A stretch of DNA of 6,286 nucleotides from Thiomargarita sp. (GTDB taxonomy: Bacteria; Pseudomonadota; Gammaproteobacteria; Beggiatoales; Beggiatoaceae), in assembly GCA_030618965.1 (NCBI GenBank), contig JAUXCJ010000072.1:1-6286 (forward strand), given 5' to 3'. Below, one piece after another: positions 6,193-6,286 of the stretch; the first letter of the stretch is position 1; the number at the start of each line of letters is the position of its first letter. The notes beneath the pieces were generated by a model. The model ran no database searches. It was not told the origin of the DNA and saw only the letters and a program-made list of their open reading frames with translations. The translations under genes and the position numbers were made by a program.

Positions 6193-6286
6193 ATGAACAA
6201 TCGTTTATTTAGTAATAAATATCTTTTATTGTTAGCAGGCTTATGCTACACATTCAATAGCTTTGCTGGCGATCATCAGGTAAAGG
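6193..6286 (+). CDS. Secreted protein of unknown function, 3' partial
   Basis: The ATG at 6193 has a strong GGAGG ribosome site at 6180-6184, 8 nt upstream, and the frame stays open to the end of the window (31 codons). The product begins with a Sec-type signal peptide: Asn/Arg/Lys N-region (MNNRLFSNK), hydrophobic core YLLLLAGLC, and a likely signal peptidase I site after NSFA, leaving a mature start GDHQVK. A Cys lies in the core but no lipobox fits well, so a periplasmic or outer-membrane protein is more likely than a lipoprotein. Too little mature sequence is present to name a family. It appears to have its own promoter, separate from the caspase-FGE gene. Confidence 0.72.
   Translation, partial: MNNRLFSNKYLLLLAGLCYTFNSFAGDHQVK

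Overview
The window looks like chromosomal DNA from a low-GC Gram-negative proteobacterium. A gammaproteobacterium of the Beggiatoa/Thiotrichales kind would fit the AT-rich codon use, the type VI secretion genes and the DGR-type target protein, but nothing here fixes the taxonomy. All genes seen are on the + strand.

Positions 1-3948 are the 3' part of a type VI secretion system (T6SS) operon. It begins inside tssL (DotU domain, membrane helix, repeated proline-rich linker, OmpA-like C-terminus). Next comes tssM (IcmF), then tagF, a post-translational T6SS regulator. tssM is damaged. Its frame stops after 666 codons, well short of the roughly 1100-1200 residues usual for the family. The 35 sense codons after the stop, in the same frame, read like the extreme C-terminus of TssM and end 9 nt before tagF. 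The simplest reading is that about 1.3 kb of the periplasmic part was deleted (or lost in assembly), leaving the N-terminal NTPase/membrane part and a C-terminal stub.

Positions 3949-5803 hold a separate unit with its own candidate promoter and ribosome binding site. It encodes a 579-residue predicted lipoprotein: lipobox, caspase-like (peptidase C14) domain with an intact His/Cys dyad, short coiled-coil linker, and a formylglycine-generating-enzyme/C-type-lectin-fold (FGE-sulfatase) domain. The last ~120-145 bp change abruptly from about one-third GC to about 62% GC. They encode the RGG-A-W ... ANR ... GFRLVR layout of a diversity-generating retroelement (DGR) variable region, with many candidate variable codons of the NNC/NNT type expected from adenine mutagenesis of AAC/AAT template codons. 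No reverse transcriptase, Avd or template repeat is visible, so the retroelement would have to lie outside the window or act in trans.

Positions 5804-6192 are non-coding and very AT-rich after a short GC-richer strip that may be a gene remnant. The strip is followed by repeated TTATAACAA-type motifs and a candidate promoter. At 6193 a new secreted-protein gene starts with a good ribosome binding site and signal peptide, and runs off the end.

Taken together: a T6SS operon tail that may be decaying sits beside an apparently diversifiable, envelope-anchored caspase-lectin protein. A functional link between the two is not shown by the sequence.
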